Source: Kiritimatiellia bacterium
GTDB taxonomy: Bacteria > Verrucomicrobiota > Kiritimatiellia > RFP12 > UBA1067
Assembly (NCBI GenBank): GCA_017450695.1
Contig: JAFSTA010000139.1
Location: 1 to 45,323, forward strand
Direction of reading: 5' to 3'
DNA length: 45,323 nt
Shown here: positions 26,564 through 33,425 of the stretch, piece after piece
Layout: each line of letters opens with the position of its first letter
Position numbering within the stretch: position 1 is the first letter of the stretch
Notes under the pieces: model-generated
Told to the model about the DNA's origin: nothing
Seen by the model: only the letters and a program-made list of their open reading frames with translations
The model's database searches: none
Position numbers and translations under genes: made by a program

Positions 26564-27046
26564 CGGAATGCATGACGTATTTCGGGAGGGACGCGTCCGC
26601 TTGCGCCGCTCCGCCGCCACCCGCCGTCGGTTTCGGTGCGCACCGGGGCGTGGCACATTTCGGGAGGGACGCGCCCCATCGCGTCCTCCGTAGCCTTGCA
26701 CAGGATGGATCGCGTCCGCAAGCGCGAAGGTTCAGGAATCACCCCGGTCCAATTTAACCATTTAACAATTTCAAGCGCAGCGATTTAATTTCCCCAGCGG
26801 GAGGGACGCGCTCCGTCGCGTCCGCAGTCACAATGCTGCGTGTTTCGGTCATGACGGGGCACGACCCTCCCAATCGAGGAGCTGGATTTGTTTGCGTGGC
26901 AGCTCATCCGGCGGGTTCTCCCCACCATCGTCGCGCATGGTAGGGCGCGTGATCGCTAACGCGCCGCCTTTCCACGACCGCCATCGGCGGTGAATCACGG
27001 AGATGCGCTCGCCCCAGCCCTGCCCATCCCTGCAATCCAAATCCCC
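26564..27046. repeat. Repeat-rich intergenic region
   Basis: There is no credible gene. It holds dispersed words seen elsewhere in the window: GGGAGGGACGCGCCCC and GGGAGGGACGCGCTCCGTCG type units, CTCCGTAGCCTTGCACAGGA, and the GTTTCGGTCATGACGGGGCA variant. A short AT-rich stretch lies at about 26750-26790. Confidence 0.65.
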
Positions 27047-27075
27047 TTGTACCCCCAATCGGAATATGCTATAAT
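27047..27075 (+). promoter_or_regulatory. Promoter of the nucleotidyltransferase-like gene pair
   Basis: TTGTAC (27047-27052), a 17-bp spacer and TATAAT (27070-27075). The first gene starts 161 bases downstream, leaving a long leader with no recognised structure. Confidence 0.75.
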
Positions 27076-27235
27076 ACCCCCTGTTCGCAGAAAGCACTTC
27101 TAGCATTGACCGTGCAGCGGGTGTTGCACAGGGAATTTGCTGGCGGAAAGGAAAGAGCCAAATGGCAGGGGCACGCGCCTAAGCGTGGCTGATGAAACGA
27201 CACGGCAGGAGAAAATCCGACAAGGACGAATTGGC

Positions 27236-27682
27236 ATGGATACAAACTATACAGATATGTTGAAATGCCTCAACAAGAACGGAGTGGATTACATTCTTGT
27301 CGGGGGGTGGGCTGTCAATCTGTACGGCTATATCAGGGCGACTGTTGACCTTGACATCTGGATTTTTGCCGACAGAGTGAACGCCCAGCGCGTGTATGCC
27401 GCGCTCGGCGAGTTCGGCGCACCGATCTCGGATCTCAAGCCGGAGGATTTTGCCGAGGATGGCATCATCTTCCAGATTGGCGTTGCACCATGCCGTATCG
27501 ACATCATCACGCGTATCAGCGGCGTATCGTATGCCGATGCCGTCCAGCGTGCCGTGCCGAAGGAGATTGACGGCAACACCGTAAAGGTTATTTCCCTTGC
27601 GGATCTGATCACTAATAAGAAGGCGTCCGGCAGGACAAAGGATCTGGCCGATGCCGAAGTACTTGAAAGGATAGGGAGATGA
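27236..27682 (+). CDS. Nucleotidyltransferase-fold protein (DUF6036/MNT-like)
   Basis: 148 residues. The motif VGGWAVNLYGYIRATVDLDI near residue 20-40 matches the GG[W]A...[T]xDxD core of minimal nucleotidyltransferases, with the two metal-binding Asp residues in DLDIW. A later CRIDIITRI gives the third acidic strand. These proteins occur as stand-alone NTases and as antitoxin/toxin partners of the MNT or AbiEii kinds. ATG 27236 has AAGGAC about 7 bases upstream. The next gene overlaps by 4 bases, so the two form a coupled pair, as in many toxin-antitoxin-like modules, but no activity can be assigned from sequence alone. Confidence 0.78.
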   Translation: MDTNYTDMLKCLNKNGVDYILVGGWAVNLYGYIRATVDLDIWIFADRVNAQRVYAALGEFGAPISDLKPEDFAEDGIIFQIGVAPCRIDIITRISGVSYADAVQRAVPKEIDGNTVKVISLADLITNKKASGRTKDLADAEVLERIGR

Positions 27683-27888
27683 TCAAGACGATTCGGACAT
27701 ATCGAGATGCGCCGCCGGAAGAGGATTATTCCTGGGCACTGAGAATGAGCGACAACGAACGGCTGGAAGTCGCGTATCGCCTTGTCTGCGATCTTTGGAC
27801 AATGGCGCATGGCGGCGAAAGGTATCCCGAAATGGATCGTTCCAAAGCAAGGTTTGTTGCGCCGTCGCGCGAAATGGCTCACCCATGA
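27679..27888 (+). CDS. Small hypothetical protein coupled to the nucleotidyltransferase gene
   Basis: 69 residues, starting at ATG 27679 inside the stop of the previous gene with GGGAG just upstream, so translation is coupled. The middle (SWALRMSDNERLEVAYRLVCDLW) looks like a short helical region of the kind often encoded next to such nucleotidyltransferases. The tail (RFVAPSREMAHP) shows no motif. Function is unknown; the coupling is the main evidence that it is a real gene. Confidence 0.55.
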   Translation: MIKTIRTYRDAPPEEDYSWALRMSDNERLEVAYRLVCDLWTMAHGGERYPEMDRSKARFVAPSREMAHP

Positions 27889-28180
27889 CACCAATCTGTC
27901 AAGTTGTTTCTTGTTCCGAAAGACTGAAACCACCAAGAAAAGGAGAGACCGTGATGAAGAGGCGGTTGCCGGTCGGTACGCTACCCTTCGTGGCGGTTCG
28001 CCAGGAGTGTTCGCCCCACCTGTGTTTTCATGCAACAGGGGGGGGAGGGACTTTTGGCTCACGCGGAGGCGCAGAGATTTTTGAAGGCTCACGACGGTTT
28101 CCCGAACGAGGTTCGACAATCCCGCATTTGACGAACCTCTGTTCCCGGACTGAGCCGACAGGGGAGACAAGCCCTGCCAC

Positions 28181-28427
28181 GTCCGCAGTCGCAGGGCGCA
28201 TCCCAAGAATTCGCCGCATCGCTGGAATTCACAGCCGATTTTTTTGATGAGAACTGCGCAAGCGTAAGCGTGGCGCGTCTGTGTTGGTCAGTGGTTCGTT
28301 GATTAAACCACGGACGTACACGTACAGGCTTCGCTCACGCTTGCCTTGAATTGGAACTGGAACGTACTCTGTTTCGTTTACCGTTCACCGGCTTGGATCT
28401 CACGCGGAGGCGCGGAGACGCGGAGAA
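28181..28427. repeat. Long direct repeat, copy 1
   Basis: It starts GTCCGCAGTCGCAGGGCGCA and ends in CACGCGGAGGCGCGGAGAC. It aligns almost throughout to 28501-28738 with small indels (for example GGTTCGTTGATTAAACC here against GTTTAGTTTATTAAACC there). Confidence 0.85.
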
Positions 28428-28500
28428 GGCGTGTCATCGTGGGTGGGGCGTCCCACCTGTTTTTTTTCACGCAAAGCAGATAGGGGACGCGCCCAGCCAC

Positions 28501-28738
28501 GTCCGCAGTCGCAGGGCGCATCTCAAGAATGCGCCGCATCACGGGAATTCACAGCCGATTCTTTTGATGAGAACTGCGCAAGCGTAAGCGTGGCGCGTCT
28601 GTGTTGGTCAGTGGTTCGTTTAGTTTATTAAACCACGGACGTACACGGACAGGCTTCGCTCACGCTTGCCTTGAACTGAAACGCTCTCTGTTTCGTTTAC
28701 TGATGGATCTCACGCGGAGGCGCGGAGACGCGGAGAAC
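28501..28738. repeat. Long direct repeat, copy 2
   Basis: The second copy of the unit at 28181-28427, separated by 73 bases. Both copies contain AAGCGTAAGCGTGGCGCGTC and end with the dispersed CTCACGCGGAGGCGCGGAGA word. Confidence 0.85.
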
Positions 28739-28780
28739 GGGTTGCTGTCCTTGGCGACCGCTTGCTCAGAGAACCAGACC

Positions 28781-28870
28781 TTGCTTTCGCTACTGGGTGT
28801 CTCGGAGTTTCGGAGATGGGGTACTCTTCTCCAAGACTCACAAACTCCCGATACCGAAAGGAAGGTCGAT
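28781..28870. repeat. 90-bp dispersed palindromic repeat, copy 2
   Basis: It aligns without gaps to 2201-2290. Both start TTGCTTT and share CTCGGAGTTTCGGAGAT in the left arm and AAACTCCC in the right arm. Confidence 0.7.
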
Positions 28871-29414
28871 CCCAGATCCCACGTTTGGGGTTTTCACGCG
28901 GGGATGCAGAAAACGGAATGGTCGCGTTTGGCGCGACGCGCCAGTTGAAAGGCGGTGGCATTCGGGGAAGCGGCACTCCTGCCGCTTCACGCAGTGCGGA
29001 CACGACGAAGCGCGTCTCCCGTTTCAGCGTAAGGAAATGGAACGGTGGACACTCGCCTGTCGCCCGTCGCTTATCGCGTGTCCATATCTTCTCAGCCTCG
29101 CGTCTCATCTGGCGTGTCGCCCCCAATCGTTTACGCTTGACGGTGGGGGGAGGAAATGGCAAAATAAGATTCATCCATCAGCGTATTGTTCTTTGACTTA
29201 CCGTCTGGGCTGATGACGGACGGATCCTGCCCCGCGCGGCTTGCCGCAAGGGGCGGGTAGGGACCTCCGGGAGCGCGGGCTTCATTGCCCGCCCGAAGGA
29301 GGTTGTGCCGGCGGGGCCGCAAGGTTGCCGCCGGGCGTACGCAACAGCGTATGATCGCTTCAAGAGAGAAACTTCGCCAAAGTTCAAAATTTGTCAAAGC
29401 GAGATACGAGGTTG

Positions 29415-29440
29415 CGCTACGTGACGCAAGTCACGTGGCG
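29415..29440. repeat. Hairpin with GCAA tetraloop upstream of the DGR target gene
   Basis: An 11-bp stem with one mismatch (CGCTACGTGAC and GTCACGTGGCG) around the loop GCAA, a GNRA tetraloop. No T-run follows. It could act on the leader RNA or as a protein-binding site. Confidence 0.45.
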
Positions 29441-29597
29441 TGTCTTCAGATCATGTTTTGACACAGGCGTTTGGCGATGCCTCTCTTGGGATATGAGAAT
29501 GCAAGGCACGCCACCCTTTTTTCCGCGTCCGGGTGAATCGTGCTAGGGGATTATGGATTGCATGGACTCGGAACTCAAAACGGAGAGGAAGGAACGA

Positions 29598-30554
29598 ATG
29601 AAACGGATGGTCTGGATTGTGAAACGGTGGTTCGCGGCGGCTGCGATAACCGCGGTGTTGGCCGCTGCGTTCACCGCGTCCGGCGAAACGGTGACGAACG
29701 TACGCGGGCAGCAGCGAGAGAAATCCAACCTTGTCGATATCTACTACGACCTAGAGGCAACGGAGGGTGGCTCGTACACCGTCAAGGTGGAGATCGAGGG
29801 ACGGACCAACGAGGTCAACGCCGCCACCTTCACGGGCGACGTGGGCGAGGGTGTCGCGTCCGGCAAGAACAAGCACGTCGTGTGGGATGCGGGAACCGAC
29901 TGGCCCGGAAAGAAGGGCGACGTGAAGGCCAAAGTGACGGCAACGAAAGCAGAACACGATGGATGCCAGCTTTGGGAGGGCGGGCCGTACTGGGCCGACC
30001 GGAACGTCGGCGCGTCCACGCCTGAGGACTACGGCCTCTACTTCTGGTGGGGCGACACCGTGGGCTACCATCCGTCGGGAAACACGTTCGGTTTCAGCTT
30101 CGGTTCGGCAAACTGCCCCACATACAACAAGTCCGTTTCCACTCTGCAAAGCGAGGGATGGATCACGTCGGGCGGCGTTCTTGCGCCGGCGCATGACGCG
30201 GCGCACGTACACTGGGGCGGCGCGTGGCGCATGCCGACATATCAGGAACTGAACGATCTCTGCTACAACAAGTGCGACTGGACATGGACGACGATGAACG
30301 GTGTGAACGGCTGGGTCGTGCGCGGCAGGGGCGTTTACGCCTCCAACAGCATCTTCCTCCCCGCCGCCGGCTTCGGCCGCGGGACTTCGCTCAGCGTTGC
30401 CGGTTCGAGCGGCGAGTACTGGTCGTCCGTCCCGGGCTCGGACTACGACTACTTCTCGGGGGGCCTCAACTTCTACTCGGGTGGCCACAGCACGGACGGC
30501 AACATCCGCAGCAACGGTTTTTCGGTTCGCCCTGTCCAAGGGTTCAGCAATTAG
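29598..30554 (+). CDS. DGR target (variable) protein: secreted, FISUMP/C-type-lectin-fold
   Basis: 318 residues. A signal peptide (MKRMVWIVKRWFAAAAITAV, cleaved near ASGE) is followed by an N-terminal beta-sandwich-like domain (about 30-115; NVRGQQREKSNLVDIYYDLE) and then a formylglycine-enzyme/C-type-lectin-like domain of the Fibrobacter major paralogue type: CQLWEGGPYWADRNVGASTP, GGAWRMPTYQELNDLC, WTWTTMNGVNGW, SIFLPAAGF, and YWSSVP. The last 63 residues are the variable repeat. In other DGR systems this fold displays the diversified residues on a ligand-binding face. ATG 29598 has GAGGAAGGA upstream, and the frame is open a little further. It is the first gene of the DGR group. Secretion puts the variable face outside the cell; the ligand is unknown. 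Confidence 0.93.
   Translation: MKRMVWIVKRWFAAAAITAVLAAAFTASGETVTNVRGQQREKSNLVDIYYDLEATEGGSYTVKVEIEGRTNEVNAATFTGDVGEGVASGKNKHVVWDAGTDWPGKKGDVKAKVTATKAEHDGCQLWEGGPYWADRNVGASTPEDYGLYFWWGDTVGYHPSGNTFGFSFGSANCPTYNKSVSTLQSEGWITSGGVLAPAHDAAHVHWGGAWRMPTYQELNDLCYNKCDWTWTTMNGVNGWVVRGRGVYASNSIFLPAAGFGRGTSLSVAGSSGEYWSSVPGSDYDYFSGGLNFYSGGHSTDGNIRSNGFSVRPVQGFSN
30358..30546 (+). repeat. DGR variable repeat (VR)
   Basis: 189 bp at the 3' end of the target gene, matching the template repeat at 31840-32016. In a gapped codon alignment I count 26 substitutions, 25 at TR adenines, and one C-to-G (TR AAC, VR GAG at codon 11 of the repeat). The unchanged blocks (GGGACTTCGCTC, TACTGGTCGTCC, GGTTTTTCGGTTCGCCCTGT) lack variable adenines or kept them. 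The VR is 12 bases longer, in AAC tracts. The final homology, TTTTTCGGTTCGCCCTGTCC, is the initiation-of-homing region. Confidence 0.95.
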
Positions 30555-30662
30555 CGAACGAAGTGAACGCATTCCATTCTTTCATTCTTTCATTCTTCAA
30601 TCGCACGCGGAGGCGCGGAGAGGCGGAGAGCGCAGAGGGAAAGTTAAGGCCAGGAAGTTGGT

Positions 30663-31157
30663 ATGGCATCAATTGAGAACAGTCTGAAATACGAATCGGA
30701 GGTTGAGCCAGGGAAGGTACGGCTTATCGCGTCGGGCGAGTTCGTGCGCGCCTACAACCACAGCGCGTGGTTATTCTATTGCTGTATTTCAAAGTACAAG
30801 GTAATACGGAAGTATTCTAAACAACAGCAAAGGGATGTCTATTTTCTGGGGTTCCCCATAAGCAAACTCCTTGAACTGATCAACGGGCGTGAGTATGCGA
30901 AGACGGATTTCGGGTACGACATCACGTTGAAACAGGAGGAGATGCCGGTGGAAGAAGGGTACGAGGCGTGGACGAAGGAGGTGCCGGTAGAGATCGCGTC
31001 GCGCGCGGGGGCGAGCGCGTTGCCACTTTCCGGCCGGGAACTGGCGGACGCGGTCTGCAAGAAAATCCGCGAGTTCCCGCTCGAGACGAAGACGCTCGTC
31101 GAGACGGTCGTGTTTTTGAGCGAGATGCGAAAACTTCTTATTGGGGAGGGGGAATGA
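30663..31157 (+). CDS. MutS-like DGR accessory protein (probable)
   Basis: 164 residues. The segment AYNHSAWLFYCCISKYKVIRKYSKQQ followed by RDVYFLGFPISKLLELI resembles the N-terminal mismatch-recognition domain of MutS; proteins of this kind have been described beside DGR reverse transcriptases as MutS-like accessory genes. There is no ATPase domain. The C-terminal part (GRELADAVCKKIREFPLETKTLVETVVFLSEMRK) is helical. It lies between the target gene and avd, 108 bases after the VR gene. ATG 30663 has AGGA 8 bases upstream. The resemblance is by eye; a role in the mutagenic homing step is inferred from position. Confidence 0.65.
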   Translation: MASIENSLKYESEVEPGKVRLIASGEFVRAYNHSAWLFYCCISKYKVIRKYSKQQQRDVYFLGFPISKLLELINGREYAKTDFGYDITLKQEEMPVEEGYEAWTKEVPVEIASRAGASALPLSGRELADAVCKKIREFPLETKTLVETVVFLSEMRKLLIGEGE

Positions 31158-31200
31158 TGTCTCACGCGGAGACGCAGAGACGCGGAGAAATGGAGGTGGC

Positions 31201-31758
31201 TTGAAGGAGAGCGCCATATATTCCAACTTGCCTGTTTACCGTGACTGCTACGCCGTGGCTCTTGAGTTCGCCAAGGCGCGGGGAACACTGCCGCGTGACA
31301 CGCGCTATACCATTGCTCAGGATCTGAACCGGGCATTGGTCGGCATGATGGTGACGATTTACCGTGCGAACTCGTCGCGCGCGGACAAGGCACGGCTCAT
31401 CGCGGAACTGCGCCGCCAGGCTGTGGAGGTGCAGATTTACTTCCGGCTCTTATCCGATATGCACCAGCTGGGCGCCGTGAAGGCGGCGTTCTTCATGGAC
31501 AAGGTGCAGTCAATCGGCAAGCAGCTCGCCGCCTGGCATAAGAGCGCGGCAAGAGAGAGCAGGATTTCAAACGGTGCGGAGCCGCCGTCCCTGACGGACG
31601 GAAGGCCGGAATGCGCCGGGCCGCGGCCCGGCGCAGCGAGCCACAAGGTGAACCCAATATGCGGGAGTGCCGCGCTTGTCGCGTCTGTGGACGCAATGAA
31701 TTGCGTCCCTCCCGTCGTGAAAGGCGGTCTGACCGGGAACACGGAGGTGACTTCGTGA
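31201..31758 (+). CDS. avd: Avd, accessory variability determinant of the DGR
   Basis: 185 residues from TTG 31201. The first 115 or so match the Avd four-helix-bundle pattern: YRDCYAVALEFAKARGTLPRD, TIAQDLNRALVGMMVTIYRA, LRRQAVEVQIYFRLLSDMHQL and MDKVQSIGKQLAAWHKS. Avd forms a positively charged pentamer that binds the RT and the template RNA. The TTG start has GGAGG upstream; the open frame begins at 31141 but its first 20 codons are a copy of the dispersed CTCACGCGGAGACGCAGAGA repeat. The last 65 or so codons run through palindromic repeat DNA (GAEPPSLTDGRPECAGPRPG), so the true Avd may end near 31560 in origin and has been extended by repeat insertion. Confidence 0.88.
   Translation: MKESAIYSNLPVYRDCYAVALEFAKARGTLPRDTRYTIAQDLNRALVGMMVTIYRANSSRADKARLIAELRRQAVEVQIYFRLLSDMHQLGAVKAAFFMDKVQSIGKQLAAWHKSAARESRISNGAEPPSLTDGRPECAGPRPGAASHKVNPICGSAALVASVDAMNCVPPVVKGGLTGNTEVTS
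31613..31634. repeat. Perfect 22-bp palindrome at the 3' end of avd
   Basis: GCGCCGGGCCG followed by its exact complement. It is within the avd reading frame's repeat-derived tail and 206 bases before the TR, so it is in the transcript that forms the DGR RNA. Confidence 0.8.
31689..31708. repeat. Hairpin between avd and TR
   Basis: GGACGCAAT-GA-ATTGCGTCC, a perfect 9-bp stem with a two-base centre. With the 22-bp palindrome and a CCGTCC/GGACGG stem near 31587-31603 it makes the segment upstream of the TR strongly structured. Confidence 0.8.
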
Positions 31759-31839
31759 AAACGGTAAATGACAAAAAGGTGCGCGGATGTTCCATTATGC
31801 CACATCCGTCCACCAGTGAAGAAGGCCGGCCTGAAAGAG

Positions 31840-32016
31840 TCCCCGCCGCCGGCAACGGCAACGGGACTTCGCTCAACAATGCCGGTTCGAACGGCAACTA
31901 CTGGTCGTCCGTCCCGAACTCGGACAACAACAACTCGAGGAACCTCAACTTCAACTCGGGTAACCACAACACGAACAACAACAACGGTTTTTCGGTTCGC
32001 CCTGTCCAAGAGTTCA
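31840..32016 (+). ncRNA. DGR template repeat (TR), part of the template RNA
   Basis: 177 bp, rich in AAC codons, matching the VR over its whole length. It is transcribed to RNA and copied with errors at adenines by the RT; the copy replaces the VR. It has runs of AAC: three at 31925-31933 and four near 31973-31984, where the VR has four and seven NNC codons. It lies between avd and the RT, the usual order. In the reading frame of the RT it translates in the same frame as the VR and no stop separates it from the RT. Confidence 0.95.
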
Positions 32017-32117
32017 CCGCCGATCCCGGGGACGGCGTTCCGCACCGTGGCTCTTCCACGGATGTTTTTAGCCACATAGAACACAAAGAGCGCAAAGGAG
32101 AAAATCTTCTTGCGGAT

Positions 32118-33413
32118 TTGATTGTGGCGTACCATGACGCGAGGCGGCACAAGCGCGGGCGCGACTACCAGACGCATTTCGAGATGAACCAGGAGCAGGA
32201 GCTGGTGCGGCTGCGCGACGAGCTTCTGGAGCGCCGCTACGTGGCGCGTCCGTCGAGTTGCTTCATCATACACGACCTGAAGATGCGCGAGGTGTTCGCG
32301 GCGGCGTTCCGCGACCGGGTGGTGCACCATCTCTTCTACAACTACACGCACGAACTCTTCGAGCGCACGTTCATCGCGGACAGCTACAGCTGTATCGAGG
32401 GGCGAGGGACTCACTATGGGATCGGGCGGTTTCGGCATCATCTGCTCTCTTGCTCGCAGAACTGGTCGAGACCGTGCTACGTGCTGAAGCTCGACGTCAA
32501 AGGTTACTTCATGAGCATCAACCGCGCACGGCTGCTGGCCCGTTGCAGGGATTTGCTTGCCAGGGCAAAATGTTCACAAATTGCAAATGTCACAAATGTT
32601 CACAAATTGCAAATGGCAAATGGCGGAGGTGCGGGGATGCTCCGCACGGATATTTGCATATGCGGCACTGATGGAAATTGTGGACAATTGGGATTTGTGA
32701 ACAATGAAACCGCATGGATAGATTGGTCTCTCATCGACTATCTGCTGGAATCGATCTGTATGCTGGATCCGCTGAAGAACTGCCGGGTCGTGGGCGACAG
32801 GAGCGAGTGGCACCGCTTGCCGAAGGAGAAGTCGCTGTTCCATTCCAAGCCGGGATGCGGGTTGCCGATCGGCAACCTCTCGTCGCAGCTTTTCAGCAAC
32901 ATCTACCTCGGCATTTTTGACGATTTTATGAAGCGGGGGATGAAGTGCCGCCACTACGGACGCTACGTCGATGATGCTTACGTGGTTGCGTCCTCCAAGG
33001 AAGAATTGTGCGGCATTGTACCGCAGGCAAGGGATTTCCTCCGCGATGAACTGGAACTTGAACTGAACGAGGAGAAAGTACGCGTGATCGACGCCTACAA
33101 GGGCGTGGAGTTCCTCGGTGCGTATGTGAAGCCTTATCGCACGTATCCGTCAAGTCGGACGCTCCATAGGATGCGCGGGCGAATGAAGTCGCTCGACTGG
33201 AGGGAACGGCCAAGGCGGATTCAGGCGAGGGTGAACAGTATGCTCGGGGGGCTCTCGCACTACGACTGCTACCAGATGCGCAAGGTTTTGGCATGGCAGG
33301 GGCGGCTGCGAGAGTTTGGGGATGTTTCGGATGACTGCTTGAGGTTCTACCCAAATGTGTTGAGGCTTCTGACGGAAAGAAGTTCCCAAGAAACTTACAC
33401 CACTTTGTCTTGA
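32118..33413 (+). CDS. DGR reverse transcriptase, with in-frame insertion
   Basis: 431 residues from TTG 32118. It copies TR RNA into cDNA that replaces the VR, with adenine-directed errors. RT motifs are complete: MREVFAAAFRDRVVHHLFYN, LKLDVKGYF with catalytic D126, DGR-type CGLPIGNLSSQLFSNIYL (GLPIGN 248-253), and YVDD at 283-286, followed by VEFLGAYVKPY. Residues about 151-196 are a non-RT segment (AKCSQIANVTNVHKLQMANG ... GFVNN) encoded by a palindromic element; without it the length is about 385, normal for DGR RTs. The start is uncertain: no ATG lies between the TR and motif 1, AAAGGAG at 32094-32100 favours TTG 32118 or GTG 32124, and the frame is open back through the TR. Confidence 0.95.
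   Translation: MIVAYHDARRHKRGRDYQTHFEMNQEQELVRLRDELLERRYVARPSSCFIIHDLKMREVFAAAFRDRVVHHLFYNYTHELFERTFIADSYSCIEGRGTHYGIGRFRHHLLSCSQNWSRPCYVLKLDVKGYFMSINRARLLARCRDLLARAKCSQIANVTNVHKLQMANGGGAGMLRTDICICGTDGNCGQLGFVNNETAWIDWSLIDYLLESICMLDPLKNCRVVGDRSEWHRLPKEKSLFHSKPGCGLPIGNLSSQLFSNIYLGIFDDFMKRGMKCRHYGRYVDDAYVVASSKEELCGIVPQARDFLRDELELELNEEKVRVIDAYKGVEFLGAYVKPYRTYPSSRTLHRMRGRMKSLDWRERPRRIQARVNSMLGGLSHYDCYQMRKVLAWQGRLREFGDVSDDCLRFYPNVLRLLTERSSQETYTTLS
32569..32705. repeat. Palindromic MITE-like element inserted inside the RT gene
   Basis: It begins AATGTTCACAA and ends TTGTGAACAAT, inverted ends with one mismatch, matching the element at 2442-2534. The interior has repeats of AATTGCAAATG and a GTGCGG/CCGCAC hairpin. 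It is read through in frame by the RT and encodes 46 residues or so in the loop between the LKLDVKGYF and GLPIGN motifs. Confidence 0.72.
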
Positions 33414-33425
33414 AAGGAAAAAACG

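Larger units (their letters stand above)
27889..29597. other. 1.7-kb repeat-filled region upstream of the DGR
   Basis: There is no credible gene. Two direct copies of about 240 bp, a second copy of a 90-bp palindromic repeat, several CTCACGCGGAGGCGCGGAGA words and a GC-rich inverted stretch (29230-29340) fill it. No clear sigma70-like promoter for the DGR target gene was found; a GCAA-capped hairpin lies 158 bases before its start. Confidence 0.65.

Noticed and set aside
28351-29200. Small open frames in the repeat region upstream of the DGR
   Set aside because: They translate dispersed repeats, differ between the two repeat copies and have no convincing ribosome-binding sites.
27889-29597. 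Insertion sequence or prophage
   Set aside because: No transposase, integrase or phage gene, only short repeats; nothing supports an autonomous mobile element.
31201-31560. 23S rRNA intervening-sequence protein (the same four-helix fold as Avd)
   Set aside because: The gene lies between TR and target gene in a DGR, and no rRNA gene is near.
32118-33413. Retron, group II intron or phage-defence RT
   Set aside because: TR/VR with adenine bias, Avd and the GLPIGN motif identify a DGR RT; no intron domains or msr/msd-like structure were seen.
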